Below, in pieces: positions 57,254 through 64,000 of a DNA stretch of 64,000 bases (positions are counted from its first letter, which is position 1; each line of letters starts with the position of its first letter). The stretch lies in NCBI RefSeq assembly GCF_001692325.1, contig NZ_LXKN01000001.1:620001-684000 (forward strand), written 5' to 3'. A model generated the notes under the pieces. The model worked only from the letters and a program-made list of their open reading frames with translations, had not been told where the DNA came from and made no database searches. Source of the stretch: Rhizobium sp. AC27/96 (GTDB lineage Bacteria; Pseudomonadota; Alphaproteobacteria; Rhizobiales; Rhizobiaceae). The translations under genes and the position numbers were made by a program.

Positions 57254-57405
57254 GCCTCCTTCGGCTTTTCCGTCGATGTCATCGTTACGGCACCGCGCCG
57301 TTTGCCGCCGGCGTATCGCCCGGCCGCAGGCGACAATGCAGCTTCATTTACAAGGCGCAAAATAGGCATACACTTCTCCGGCCAATGGCGGGCGAGGATA
57401 TGGTC

Positions 57406-57699
57406 ATGCACAGGATATCGAGGCATGTCGTCTTGGGATTGCCGCTTGTTGTGATCGCGGTGATTGCGAGCGTGTCGGCTTTGGCCGGCGAGAACTGCTA
57501 CTGCAAGAATACGGATGGAAAGCAGCATGCGGTCGGCGAGGTCGCTTGCATGACCGTGGGTGGCAAAAGCTATCTCGCGCAATGCGAGATGAACCTCAAT
57601 GTCACCTCCTGGTCGAAGTTGCAGGAAGGGTGTCCGGTCACGCGGAGCGCGTTCAGGCCGCAATCGGTGTGGCGCCCTCAGCTGATCGCTATACGCTGA
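57406..57699 (+). CDS. Small secreted cysteine-containing protein, unknown
   Basis: 97 aa from ATG at 57406, chosen because GAGG lies 8 bases upstream; ATG at 57400 is too close. A signal peptide (MHRISRHVVLGLPLVVIAVIASVSALAG) is followed by a short domain with five cysteines (ENCYCKNTDGKQHAVGEVAC ... AQCEMNLNVTSW ... GCPVTR). This pattern implies disulfides in the periplasm. No family is recognised with certainty. A terminator-like hairpin follows at 57772. Confidence 0.7.
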   Translation: MHRISRHVVLGLPLVVIAVIASVSALAGENCYCKNTDGKQHAVGEVACMTVGGKSYLAQCEMNLNVTSWSKLQEGCPVTRSAFRPQSVWRPQLIAIR

Positions 57700-57771
57700 A
57701 CCTCACGGCCTACTGGCTGCGACAGACGGGTTTACTGAGCCCTATCTGCCATTCCTCGGAGGGCTGACCCG

Positions 57772-57806
57772 ATATCTGGCTCGCGAGGTGAGCAGATATA
57801 TTTTTC
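57772..57806 (+). terminator. Terminator-like hairpin
   Basis: ATATCTG / CAGATAT outer stem with an inner CTC/GAG pairing, followed by ATTTTT, 73 bases past the secreted-protein gene. Confidence 0.6.
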
Positions 57807-57915
57807 GATGGTTGCATTTTTCGCGTCTAACCACGAAGAGTGCTACAGCTTCCGCGTGATTTGATTAATCTTTTTCGAAGATATTGGCGCCATCGTTTGC
57901 CGGTCAGCGCCAATC

Positions 57916-59409
57916 ATGAGCCACGAAGCCCAATATAACCCCACCTACCTTCAAGACCATATATCCGCTGCTACGCCCGCGACGGGCGCGGAACCGGAAT
58001 CCGCCAAGCTTCCCCTGGTCGTAGACCTGGATGGAACCTTGGTGCGTTCGGACCTTTTTCTTGAGAGCATCTTTGATGCGATTGCCAGAAGCGGCCGGAT
58101 GGCATTGTTGCCCGGAGCCTATTCAAGGGCAGGCTTGAAATCGCATTTTGCCGGTTTGTCGAAGATCGACTACGGCAAGCTCCCCTTTAACGAGCGGGTA
58201 TTGGCCTTGATCGTGGCCGCAAAGGATCAGGGCAGAAAGGTCTATCTTGCCACCGCTGCCAACCGTGTACACGCCGAGGAAGTGGTGAAGCATTTGCCGG
58301 TTCTCTTCGACGGCATCTTCGCTTCAGATGATCAGGTCAATCTCAAAGGAGAGCGAAAGGCACAGGCACTTCTCGCCGCATTCGGCGGGAAAGGCTTCGA
58401 CTATGTCGGCAACAGTGAAGATGACTTCCGTGTGTGGCCGCACGCTCGCCAGGTAATCAGCACGGGCTTGTCCAAAAGGCAGAAGGCCCGTTTGGATGGA
58501 TGTCATGACGACCATCTGTGTCTCACCTCCAGAAACTGGGAGTATGCGTCCCTGATCAGGGCGATGCGCCCGCATCAATATGCGAAGAATGGTCTGATAT
58601 TCGTTCCATTATTGACATCGCACGAATTCACACCGGCCGCTTTCCTGTCGGCCCTGCTGGCTTTCCTCGCCTTTTGTCTGTGCGCTTCCGGCGTCTACCT
58701 TCTGAACGACCTGCTTGATCTGCAGGCGGACCGCGGTCATCCGACTAAGCGTCTCAGGCCCTTCGCCGCCGGGCAGCTCCCCCTGACGCTCGGTCTCGCG
58801 CTGGTACCGCTTTTGACGATTTCCGCCTTTGCGATTGCGTCCTTGCTGCCGTTGCAATTCCCATTGCTGCTGATGATCTATCTTGCCGGAACGGCGCTAT
58901 ATTCGTTCTCGTTAAAGAAAATGATGATCGTCGACGTCGTTGTGTTGGCGATTCTCTACACAATCCGCATTTTTGCCGGCGCGGCGGCAATCAATGTCGT
59001 CGTTTCCGAATGGCTGTTCACGTTCTCTCTGATGATCTTCGCGGCGCTCGCCTTGATAAAGAGACACATCGAGCTCGCCGCCAGATTGGACAAGGGGCTC
59101 GCGGACCCCAGCAATCGCGACTACAAACTTGCCGACCTTCCCATTATTGCCGCTCTGGCGGCGGCGGCCGGAATGAATTCAATCACCGTTCTTGCCTTGT
59201 ATGTGTCATCGCCGGAAGTCGCCAGACTATACTCGCATCCGCATGTGCTTTGGGGGCTTTGCCCGCTTTTCCTATATTGGACCAGCCGCACGCTGATGCT
59301 GGCCCACCGCCGTCTCATGGACGACGATCCGATTACCTTCGCTCTGCGCGATCGCCGGAGCTGGATTGTCGGGCTGATATCGATTGCGCTCATATTTGCC
59401 GCACGGTGA
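57916..59409 (+). CDS. HAD-UbiA fusion: polyprenyl-phosphate transferase-like protein
   Basis: 497 aa with two parts. Residues about 30-210 are a HAD phosphatase domain: motif I VVDLDGTLV, motif II LATAA, lysine in NLKGERKAQ, motif IV YVGNSEDD. Residues about 210-497 are a UbiA-type membrane prenyltransferase with about eight helices, whose first Asp-rich motif reads NDLLDLQADRGHPTKRLRP. The NDxxDxxxDxxHPxKxxRP form is that of decaprenyl-phosphate phosphoribosyltransferases (Rv3806c type) more than of quinone-synthesis UbiA, so it may transfer a sugar phosphate to polyprenyl phosphate and then dephosphorylate it. Fused proteins of this type occur with polyprenyl-arabinose pathways. The next gene is probably its partner. 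Confidence 0.85.
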   Translation: MSHEAQYNPTYLQDHISAATPATGAEPESAKLPLVVDLDGTLVRSDLFLESIFDAIARSGRMALLPGAYSRAGLKSHFAGLSKIDYGKLPFNERVLALIVAAKDQGRKVYLATAANRVHAEEVVKHLPVLFDGIFASDDQVNLKGERKAQALLAAFGGKGFDYVGNSEDDFRVWPHARQVISTGLSKRQKARLDGCHDDHLCLTSRNWEYASLIRAMRPHQYAKNGLIFVPLLTSHEFTPAAFLSALLAFLAFCLCASGVYLLNDLLDLQADRGHPTKRLRPFAAGQLPLTLGLALVPLLTISAFAIASLLPLQFPLLLMIYLAGTALYSFSLKKMMIVDVVVLAILYTIRIFAGAAAINVVVSEWLFTFSLMIFAALALIKRHIELAARLDKGLADPSNRDYKLADLPIIAALAAAAGMNSITVLALYVSSPEVARLYSHPHVLWGLCPLFLYWTSRTLMLAHRRLMDDDPITFALRDRRSWIVGLISIALIFAAR

Positions 59410-59415
59410 CGGAAG

Positions 59416-61101
59416 ATGATGTCTGACACCGTGAAGCAGCAATCTCGCGCCTATTCATCGGTGCTTGATATTTCGCCCCATCTTACAGTGATCGCCGCGA
59501 CGGTTTTGAGTTTCCTCCGAACGGGCTATATGCCGGTCGACGAAAACAATATCTATCACGTGCCGATACTGCTGCGTTCCTTCGACCTGCCGCAATTTGC
59601 AGACGACGCTTTCATTCAGTCTCTGCGAAATTTCGCATCCGGTTTCTGGATCGTGTTTTCCGGCGCCGGCAACCTTGTCGACGCGAAGCTTTTCCTCGCC
59701 ACATGGCTCGTCATCACTCACTTCGCGTTCCTTGCCGCGGCACTCCATTTTGCCAGGAGCCTGGGCTTCAGTGATCGCAGGCTCCTGAATATCTATCTTC
59801 TGATCCTCTCTGTCGCCGGACCCCTTGTCGGGATAACCGTCGGCGGCGGCGGCATCATGCTGCATTATTTTACGCATTCCGAGCTTGCGAATGCTTTTGT
59901 CCTGTTCGGGTTTTCATATGCCATTCGAGGGAGCCATGGGCATGCCGCGGTTGCGACGGCGATTACCTTCTTCCTGAACGCTTTCATGGCCGTTTGGATG
60001 ATCTTGCCTCTATGTTTCCTGGCGATTTACCAAATCCAAACCGGGATGATTTCATTTCGTGCGCTGGTGGTTCGGGGAGCCGCTGGATCGCTGTTGGGCG
60101 CGATTTTTCTGTTGCCGCCGCTCATCAACGTATTTTCGAACCGGCAGTTGCTCACGGTTCCGAGCTTTTCTTTCCGCCAGTTTCTCTGGGATTTTTATCC
60201 CTTCCATTTTTTTCTTCAGAGCAATAGTGGGCTGCACCTGGCGAATCTGCTTTGCGCGGTAGCAGTCATTTTCGTGATCTGCAGGTATCTGGGCAATCAA
60301 ATGACGCCCCTCCGCCTCCTGACTGGAGGCATGATTGCCGTTCTCCTGATCGGCACAATCGTTCCGTTGCTTACGGACTCAAGGATGATCCTGAATCTCC
60401 ACCTGATTCGCAGCGCGGTGGTGATCATCTTTCTCTTCGCCATCGCCGCGGCATTGCTGGTTGCGAAATGGATTACGGCGCCGGAAAATGCGTCATCGGC
60501 GCTCTTCGGATGGGCCATCTGCGTGGCATTGATGCCATTGCAATTGGGCGCGGTGATGGTTCTCGTTCTATTGCTGTTCTATCGTGTTCTTGCGGCTGGA
60601 GCATTGGCGCCTCAGGGATCCGCATCGAATGGGCCAAGGCTATTTCTTTGCTTTGCCCCAATCATGGCATTTTTCGTCTTCCACAATCTCTATGACCACT
60701 ACAGTGATCAGCTAAGGAAGGTTGCCAGCGAGGCGCAATGGGAGCGGGTAGGTGCCTGGGCCAAAAAGGCGCTTCCTGCGGAGGCCACCTTCATGATCAT
60801 GCCTGATCACAATGCCACCGGAGCCGCGCTTGGTTTTGGATATACATCGGAGCGGCGGCAGATATTCGCCTACAAATATGGCGCGGCAGTTCTATGGTTG
60901 CCCGCATATTTTACCGTTTGGGAGCGTAACATGACGCGGCGCGAGGTGCTCGAAACGCCGAAGGACAAACTCAGTTACGTAGCCGGCAGTGGCGCCGATT
61001 ATCTGGGGACCGAGTGTGATCCGGCCCTTGGCAACCCCGTCCATCAGGATGGTGACAGCTGTCTCTACGCGATAGCATCGCCAGTCGGCCAGGTCCGATA
61101 G
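59416..61101 (+). CDS. Polytopic membrane protein, GT-C glycosyltransferase-like
   Basis: 561 aa with about 12 membrane helices and a C-terminal soluble tail (about 455-561). A D-E-N triplet (PVDENNIYHVPILL) after the first helix resembles the acidic site in the first loop of GT-C glycosyltransferases, which use polyprenyl-phosphate sugars. No family is recognised with certainty. It starts 6 bases past the HAD-UbiA gene, and the second ATG at 59419 is possible. The pairing suggests that it uses the polyprenyl-linked sugar made by its neighbour; this is inference. Confidence 0.75.
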   Translation: MMSDTVKQQSRAYSSVLDISPHLTVIAATVLSFLRTGYMPVDENNIYHVPILLRSFDLPQFADDAFIQSLRNFASGFWIVFSGAGNLVDAKLFLATWLVITHFAFLAAALHFARSLGFSDRRLLNIYLLILSVAGPLVGITVGGGGIMLHYFTHSELANAFVLFGFSYAIRGSHGHAAVATAITFFLNAFMAVWMILPLCFLAIYQIQTGMISFRALVVRGAAGSLLGAIFLLPPLINVFSNRQLLTVPSFSFRQFLWDFYPFHFFLQSNSGLHLANLLCAVAVIFVICRYLGNQMTPLRLLTGGMIAVLLIGTIVPLLTDSRMILNLHLIRSAVVIIFLFAIAAALLVAKWITAPENASSALFGWAICVALMPLQLGAVMVLVLLLFYRVLAAGALAPQGSASNGPRLFLCFAPIMAFFVFHNLYDHYSDQLRKVASEAQWERVGAWAKKALPAEATFMIMPDHNATGAALGFGYTSERRQIFAYKYGAAVLWLPAYFTVWERNMTRREVLETPKDKLSYVAGSGADYLGTECDPALGNPVHQDGDSCLYAIASPVGQVR

Positions 61102-61109
61102 GGCAAGTC

Positions 61110-61130
61110 CGCCAGGGATTATCCCTGGCG
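61110..61130 (+). terminator. Hairpin after the membrane protein gene
   Basis: CGCCAGGGA / TCCCTGGCG, 9-bp stem with a 3-base loop, 8 bases past the stop; the T-run is short (CCTTTAAC). Confidence 0.55.
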
Positions 61131-61173
61131 AGCCTTTAACCGGCTCCAGGAAAGATGCCGCGTTTCCGGAACA

Positions 61174-61875
61174 TCAGCCGCCCTGTTTGCGCACCAGCAA
61201 GAGCGGCTCGCCTTCCTCCTCATCGGACTTCTGAAAACTACCATCCGGCTTCATGTCGAAGGAGAGGGAGGAGCCGTCATTGCCCAGCATCACCAGGCCG
61301 AAGCCCTCCGTGGCCCAGAGCGAAAGCTTGAGGTCGCCGACTTCGCTGGGGCAGTCACCGGCCGGCGACATCTTCGCGGTTCCGTCCGGATCCTTGTCGG
61401 TGGTCAGCGTGACATCGCAGACAGGTTTTCCATCCGGCCGTTGGATGTGCCAGGCTCCGGCGAGGCTTGCAACGGTCGGCACATGGTCGACATCGCCAAG
61501 CGCCGGCAGCAGCCAGGTGGGGTCGCCCGCCTCGCTCTCCCAGGGAGAGCCTTCTTCCTGCTGGAACCGGATAAGCGTCTTTGCCGAGGTATCGACGATG
61601 GTGAGCGACCCGTCATCGGCGAAATTCCATGCGCTTGCCTTGGAGAGTGCGGGCAGGGGTGTTGCACAGGCGTCCGCCCCGGTGATGCCATAGCCGCCGC
61701 CGGTGACCGGGTTGGTATCGAAGGTCAGCCGGCATCCCTTGGCACCGCTTTCAGGTGCCAATAGCCATGCGCCCGCCTGGGCTTTGACAAGTTCGTCATC
61801 GGCAGCGCGTGCCGGTTGACCCATAGCGAGAGCAAGGGCGACGGAAGCCGCCGCTAGACCAAGAACACGGATCAA
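61174..61875 (-). CDS. AprI/Inh-like metalloprotease inhibitor protein
   Basis: 233 aa from TTG at 61875, preferred because GGGGGAA lies 7 bases before it; another TTG at 61890 is possible. A signal peptide (about 1-24, ends ARAADD) is followed by two copies of an Inh-like beta-barrel: AGAWLLAPESGAKGCRLTFDT ... (about 32-120) and LAGAWHIQRPDGKPVCDVTLTTD ... (about 136-225), each with a Cys pair. Inh proteins block serralysin-type metalloproteases in the periplasm. Tandem copies may inhibit two enzymes or act as a scaffold. It lies 40 bases before rlmB's 3' end on the same strand. Confidence 0.82.
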   Translation of the reverse strand: MIRVLGLAAASVALALAMGQPARAADDELVKAQAGAWLLAPESGAKGCRLTFDTNPVTGGGYGITGADACATPLPALSKASAWNFADDGSLTIVDTSAKTLIRFQQEEGSPWESEAGDPTWLLPALGDVDHVPTVASLAGAWHIQRPDGKPVCDVTLTTDKDPDGTAKMSPAGDCPSEVGDLKLSLWATEGFGLVMLGNDGSSLSFDMKPDGSFQKSDEEEGEPLLLVRKQGG

Positions 61876-61915
61876 GGCAAATTCCCCCAAACTGGTCGCG
61901 GCAGCTTCGGTGCCG

Positions 61916-62824
61916 CTAGATTTTCAGATAGGATCGCGCCGCATAAAGCGCGATCGCCGCTGCGTTCGAGACATTGAGCGATTTGATGGCGCCCGGCATG
62001 TCGAGGCGTGCCAGGGCGTTCACGGTTTCCCGCGTCTTCTGGCGCAATCCCTTGCCCTCGGAGCCGAGAACGAGCGCGACCTTACCGCCGCTGAAGGTGC
62101 CTTCAAGCGGCGCCGGCCCTTCCGAATCAAGGCCGATGGTCGTGAAGCCCAGCTGGTGCAGTTCGCCGAGCGCATCGGCGAGATTGGTGATCTGTATATA
62201 AGGTATGAGCTCGAGCGCGCCCGAGGCCGATTTTGCCAGCACGCCTGATTCGGTCGGGCTGTGGCGCTGCGTGGTGATCACGGCGCCTGCATCGAAGGCC
62301 ACGGCCGAGCGCATGATCGCGCCGACATTGTGTGGATCCGTCACCTGATCGAGAACGAGCAGCAGCGGGCTGTCCTTCAGCGCTTCGAGGCGGCGAACGG
62401 GCAGGGGCCGTGTTTCCAGCATCACGCCCTGGTGGATCGCTTCCGGTCCCAGAACCTTGTCGATATCCTGCGGCGAAACGATCTCCACGGGAATGCCGAT
62501 GCCCTCAACAGGGCCGATTTCCAGCCGCACCAGCGCATTCTGTGTCGTCGACAGCTTGATGTTCTTGCGCTCGGGATTGGCAAGAGCGGCGCGAACCGTG
62601 TGCAATCCATAAAGAAGGACCTGGTCCGGCGCGAGTGCCGGCGGCTTCCAATCGTCCGCGCCCGCCCGCTTGCGCTTCTGCGGCGCCGGCGTCGGGATTT
62701 CGCCGCGCTCGCGCTTGGCGTCGCGATGGGCGCGACGCAGGGTGGCATAATGCGTGTCCTTGGCCGACTTGTCGTCGGCGGTGTTGTCTGGGCCGGAGCG
62801 GCCGGAAATTTTATCTTTGCTCAT
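61916..62824 (-). CDS. rlmB: 23S rRNA (guanosine-2251-2'-O)-methyltransferase
   Basis: 302 aa with an N-terminal basic extension of about 65 residues (KDTHYATLRRAHRDAKRERGE...) before the SpoU substrate-binding domain (about 66-140) and the knotted methyltransferase domain with DPHNVGAIMRSA, LVLGSEGKGL and LNVSNAAAIALYAA. It methylates 23S rRNA at G2251. Its place beside tRNA-Tyr and tRNA-Gly is a conserved alphaproteobacterial context that normally leads on to tuf. Confidence 0.95.
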   Translation of the reverse strand: MSKDKISGRSGPDNTADDKSAKDTHYATLRRAHRDAKRERGEIPTPAPQKRKRAGADDWKPPALAPDQVLLYGLHTVRAALANPERKNIKLSTTQNALVRLEIGPVEGIGIPVEIVSPQDIDKVLGPEAIHQGVMLETRPLPVRRLEALKDSPLLLVLDQVTDPHNVGAIMRSAVAFDAGAVITTQRHSPTESGVLAKSASGALELIPYIQITNLADALGELHQLGFTTIGLDSEGPAPLEGTFSGGKVALVLGSEGKGLRQKTRETVNALARLDMPGAIKSLNVSNAAAIALYAARSYLKI

Positions 62825-63021
62825 GCGGCTTTATAACCAGCGCCTTCCCGGGCGCATAGCCTCTTTTGGCGGCAAGCTTTTCCCACAGGCTGAAATCTTT
62901 TCGTCATTTTTGGCAATTCCCTGTGTTGACAGACGGAAATCGTCCGGTCATATACGCGGCGCAGATGACGGCGGCGACGCCAACATCGAGCAACTTGGTC
63001 GCAAGATCCAGTCGGAATACT

Positions 63022-63106
63022 GGAGGGATGCCCGAGTGGTTAAAGGGGACGGACTGTAAATCCGTTGGCTCAGCCTACGTTGGTTCAAATCCAACTCCCT
63101 CCACCA
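63022..63106 (+). tRNA. tRNA-Tyr (anticodon GTA)
   Basis: 85 nt, class II with a long variable arm. Acceptor GGAGGGA / TCCCTCC, anticodon stem ACGGA/TCCGT with loop CTGTAAA, T-arm TTGGTTCAAATCCAA, encoded CCA end. Confidence 0.96.
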
Positions 63107-63132
63107 TTCCGGACCGGATCTTGACCACCCGC

Positions 63133-63206
63133 GCGGGTATAGCTCAATGGTAGAGCAGCAGCCTTCCAAGCTGAATACGCGGGTTCGATTCCCGCTACCC
63201 GCTCCA
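63133..63206 (+). tRNA. tRNA-Gly (anticodon TCC)
   Basis: 74 nt. Acceptor GCGGGTA / TACCCGC, D-arm GCTC...GAGC, anticodon stem CAGCC... with loop CTTCCAA, T-arm CGGGTTCGATTCCCG, encoded CCA. It lies 26 bases after tRNA-Tyr, so the two are probably co-transcribed. Confidence 0.96.
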
Positions 63207-63634
63207 AAGTTTTTAAATCACCTATCTATATGACATGTCACGGCGTGCCAGTCGGCCTTCTTAGTTCGACTTTCCACCTGTTCCCGCGATTCGGCGGCTG
63301 CTCTCCAATCCGTTGCCGCGGCTATACCGGCGGGGGTCTTTGTCGTGGTATGGGTCGCAAGGTCTCGGGCATCCTAAAGTGAGCCCGTCGCATCGACAGT
63401 CTCGGAAGCAGCTCTGGCTCTTTTCAGCGCCTACGGTAAAGGCCCAGCGCAAGCGTTGTGGGGATTATGAAGATGGCGCACCCAACAAGCGCACCCAGAA
63501 AGGGGCCTATGAGATTGTATGTCCAATACAGTTTCATAGTGCCGCTCAAGGTTAACTCATGCCAATCCTGAAAAACGCGCGGCATGAGAGGTTCGCGCAA
63601 GAGTTGACGAAAGGCAAGTTAGTATCGAATAGCG
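63207..63634. other. Region past tRNA-Gly with only one small gene
   Basis: No long gene between tRNA-Gly and the truncated gene at 63635. It holds only the possible 37-aa peptide at 63424-63537. Composition is mixed, and AT content rises toward the right edge. No direct repeat of the tRNA-Gly 3' end is visible within the window. Confidence 0.4.
63424..63537 (-). CDS. 37-aa membrane peptide, unknown
   Basis: ATG at 63537 to TGA at 63424-63426, 37 residues. After a short start (MKLYWTYNLIGPF) there is one hydrophobic helix (LGALVGCAIFIIPTTLALGL) ending in a positive-charge anchor (YRRR). The weak ribosome site TTGAGCGG lies upstream. The amphiphilic design supports a real gene, but it is short and without known relatives. 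Confidence 0.4.
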   Translation of the reverse strand: MKLYWTYNLIGPFLGALVGCAIFIIPTTLALGLYRRR

Positions 63635-64000
63635 CTAATCCGAACCGGCGATTTGTGCTCGATTAAGCCTAGCGGTCGCCGACGCGAGTTGGACGGTAAA
63701 ATTGATTTTTTTTTGCGTCAGTGACGATCGCAGACCTTCGTCTTTGATGTGCGAGATATCTATCGCCTTGAGGAAGAACCCGGTTGCCAACAAAAGCCAC
63801 CGGGTTAAGTCAAAGGTGAAACCGATTACGATTTGCTCATTAGCAAATGGGCCGATCATGGTGAGGCTGTCTGGCGATACAAGTTGCATAAACGGGTCAA
63901 TGTGCGTTCCGTGTCCGCTGAAGAAATCGTATGCTGCCTTGCGGACATTTTCCTGTCTGCCGTCGAGTGCATCTAAAGTTTCTCGGATCTTGACAGGTTT
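63635..64000 (-). CDS. Unknown protein, C-terminal part (5' end beyond window)
   Basis: Open frame from the right edge to a stop at 63635-63637; 121 residues of the C-terminal end are seen. It reads in frame from PVKIRETLDALDGRQ through AAYDFFSGHGTHID (a conserved-looking HGTH patch), PFANEQIVIGFTFDLTRWLLLATGFF and on to INFTVQLASATARLNRA. It looks soluble with one hydrophobic stretch. The sequence is more AT-rich than the core genes. No family is recognised, and its place beside tRNA-Gly hints at horizontally acquired DNA. Confidence 0.6.
   Translation of the reverse strand, partial: KPVKIRETLDALDGRQENVRKAAYDFFSGHGTHIDPFMQLVSPDSLTMIGPFANEQIVIGFTFDLTRWLLLATGFFLKAIDISHIKDEGLRSSLTQKKINFTVQLASATARLNRAQIAGSD

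Noticed and set aside
57247..57663. 138-codon minus-strand frame opposite the secreted protein gene
   Set aside because: The plus-strand frame has a signal peptide and cysteines; this one has neither.
63313..63555. 80-codon plus-strand frame after tRNA-Gly
   Set aside because: Composition is not coding-like; the opposite-strand 37-aa frame fits better.

Overview
The window is chromosomal DNA of an alphaproteobacterium of the Rhizobiaceae, most likely Rhizobium. It is GC-rich and carries markers of that group: a divK-pleD pair, alphaproteobacterial LexA boxes (GTTC-N7-GTTC), an NDUFA12 homologue next to a DUF2155 protein and aat, a pseudo-dihydroorotase behind pyrB, and GatCAB for tRNA amidation. 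Nearly all of it is core chromosome. I see no IS element, prophage or CRISPR array.

Layout. 1-12.7 kb: the end of a secreted FG-GAP-like protein, a 28-residue membrane peptide behind a LexA box, dnaE, two cell-wall enzymes (L,D-transpeptidase, GH25 muramidase), a LexA-controlled dinB, a GNAT, a HAD protein with a DUF3572 partner, divK-pleD (cell cycle and c-di-GMP), a structured non-coding RNA candidate and rpmG. 12.7-24 kb, almost all minus strand: MFS transporter, DUF983, rnr, topA, dprA, plsY, pyrC', pyrB, with several stop/start overlaps (GTGA, TAATG, ATGA). 24-29 kb: AidB-type acyl-CoA dehydrogenase, a parDE toxin-antitoxin pair with a perfect palindromic operator, GNAT, TetR, two small membrane proteins, ruvX. 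29-37 kb: UPF0173 hydrolase, gatC-gatA, and gatB about 3.4 kb away, separated by a DUF4139 protein, a YjhX-type toxin and a GNAT. 37-46.7 kb: more GNATs, NDUFA12, DUF2155, DUF1062, DUF2167, then aat-accC-accB-aroQ, a DsbA-like protein and an aminotransferase. 46.9-56.5 kb: rne, an N-acetylmuramoyl-L-alanine amidase, PBP1a, prfB with a programmed +1 frameshift, and nadK. 56.7-64 kb: tRNA-Thr, two small proteins, a HAD-UbiA fusion with a polytopic membrane partner, an Inh-type inhibitor, rlmB, tRNA-Tyr and tRNA-Gly. Past tRNA-Gly there are AT-richer unknown genes running off the edge.

Themes. DNA damage: two LexA operators (one before dinB, one before the tiny membrane peptide next to dnaE), plus aidB, ruvX and dprA. 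Envelope: L,D-transpeptidase, muramidase, amidase, PBP1a and PlsY. Translation fidelity: gatCAB, prfB, rlmB, aat and three tRNAs.

The most interesting items are the LexA-box/28-aa membrane peptide, which resembles Caulobacter SidA in design; the structured RNA candidate at about 12.2-12.37 kb; the HAD-UbiA plus membrane protein pair, perhaps making a polyprenyl-phosphate-linked pentose; the degenerate PyrC'; and the foreign-looking stretch beyond tRNA-Gly.
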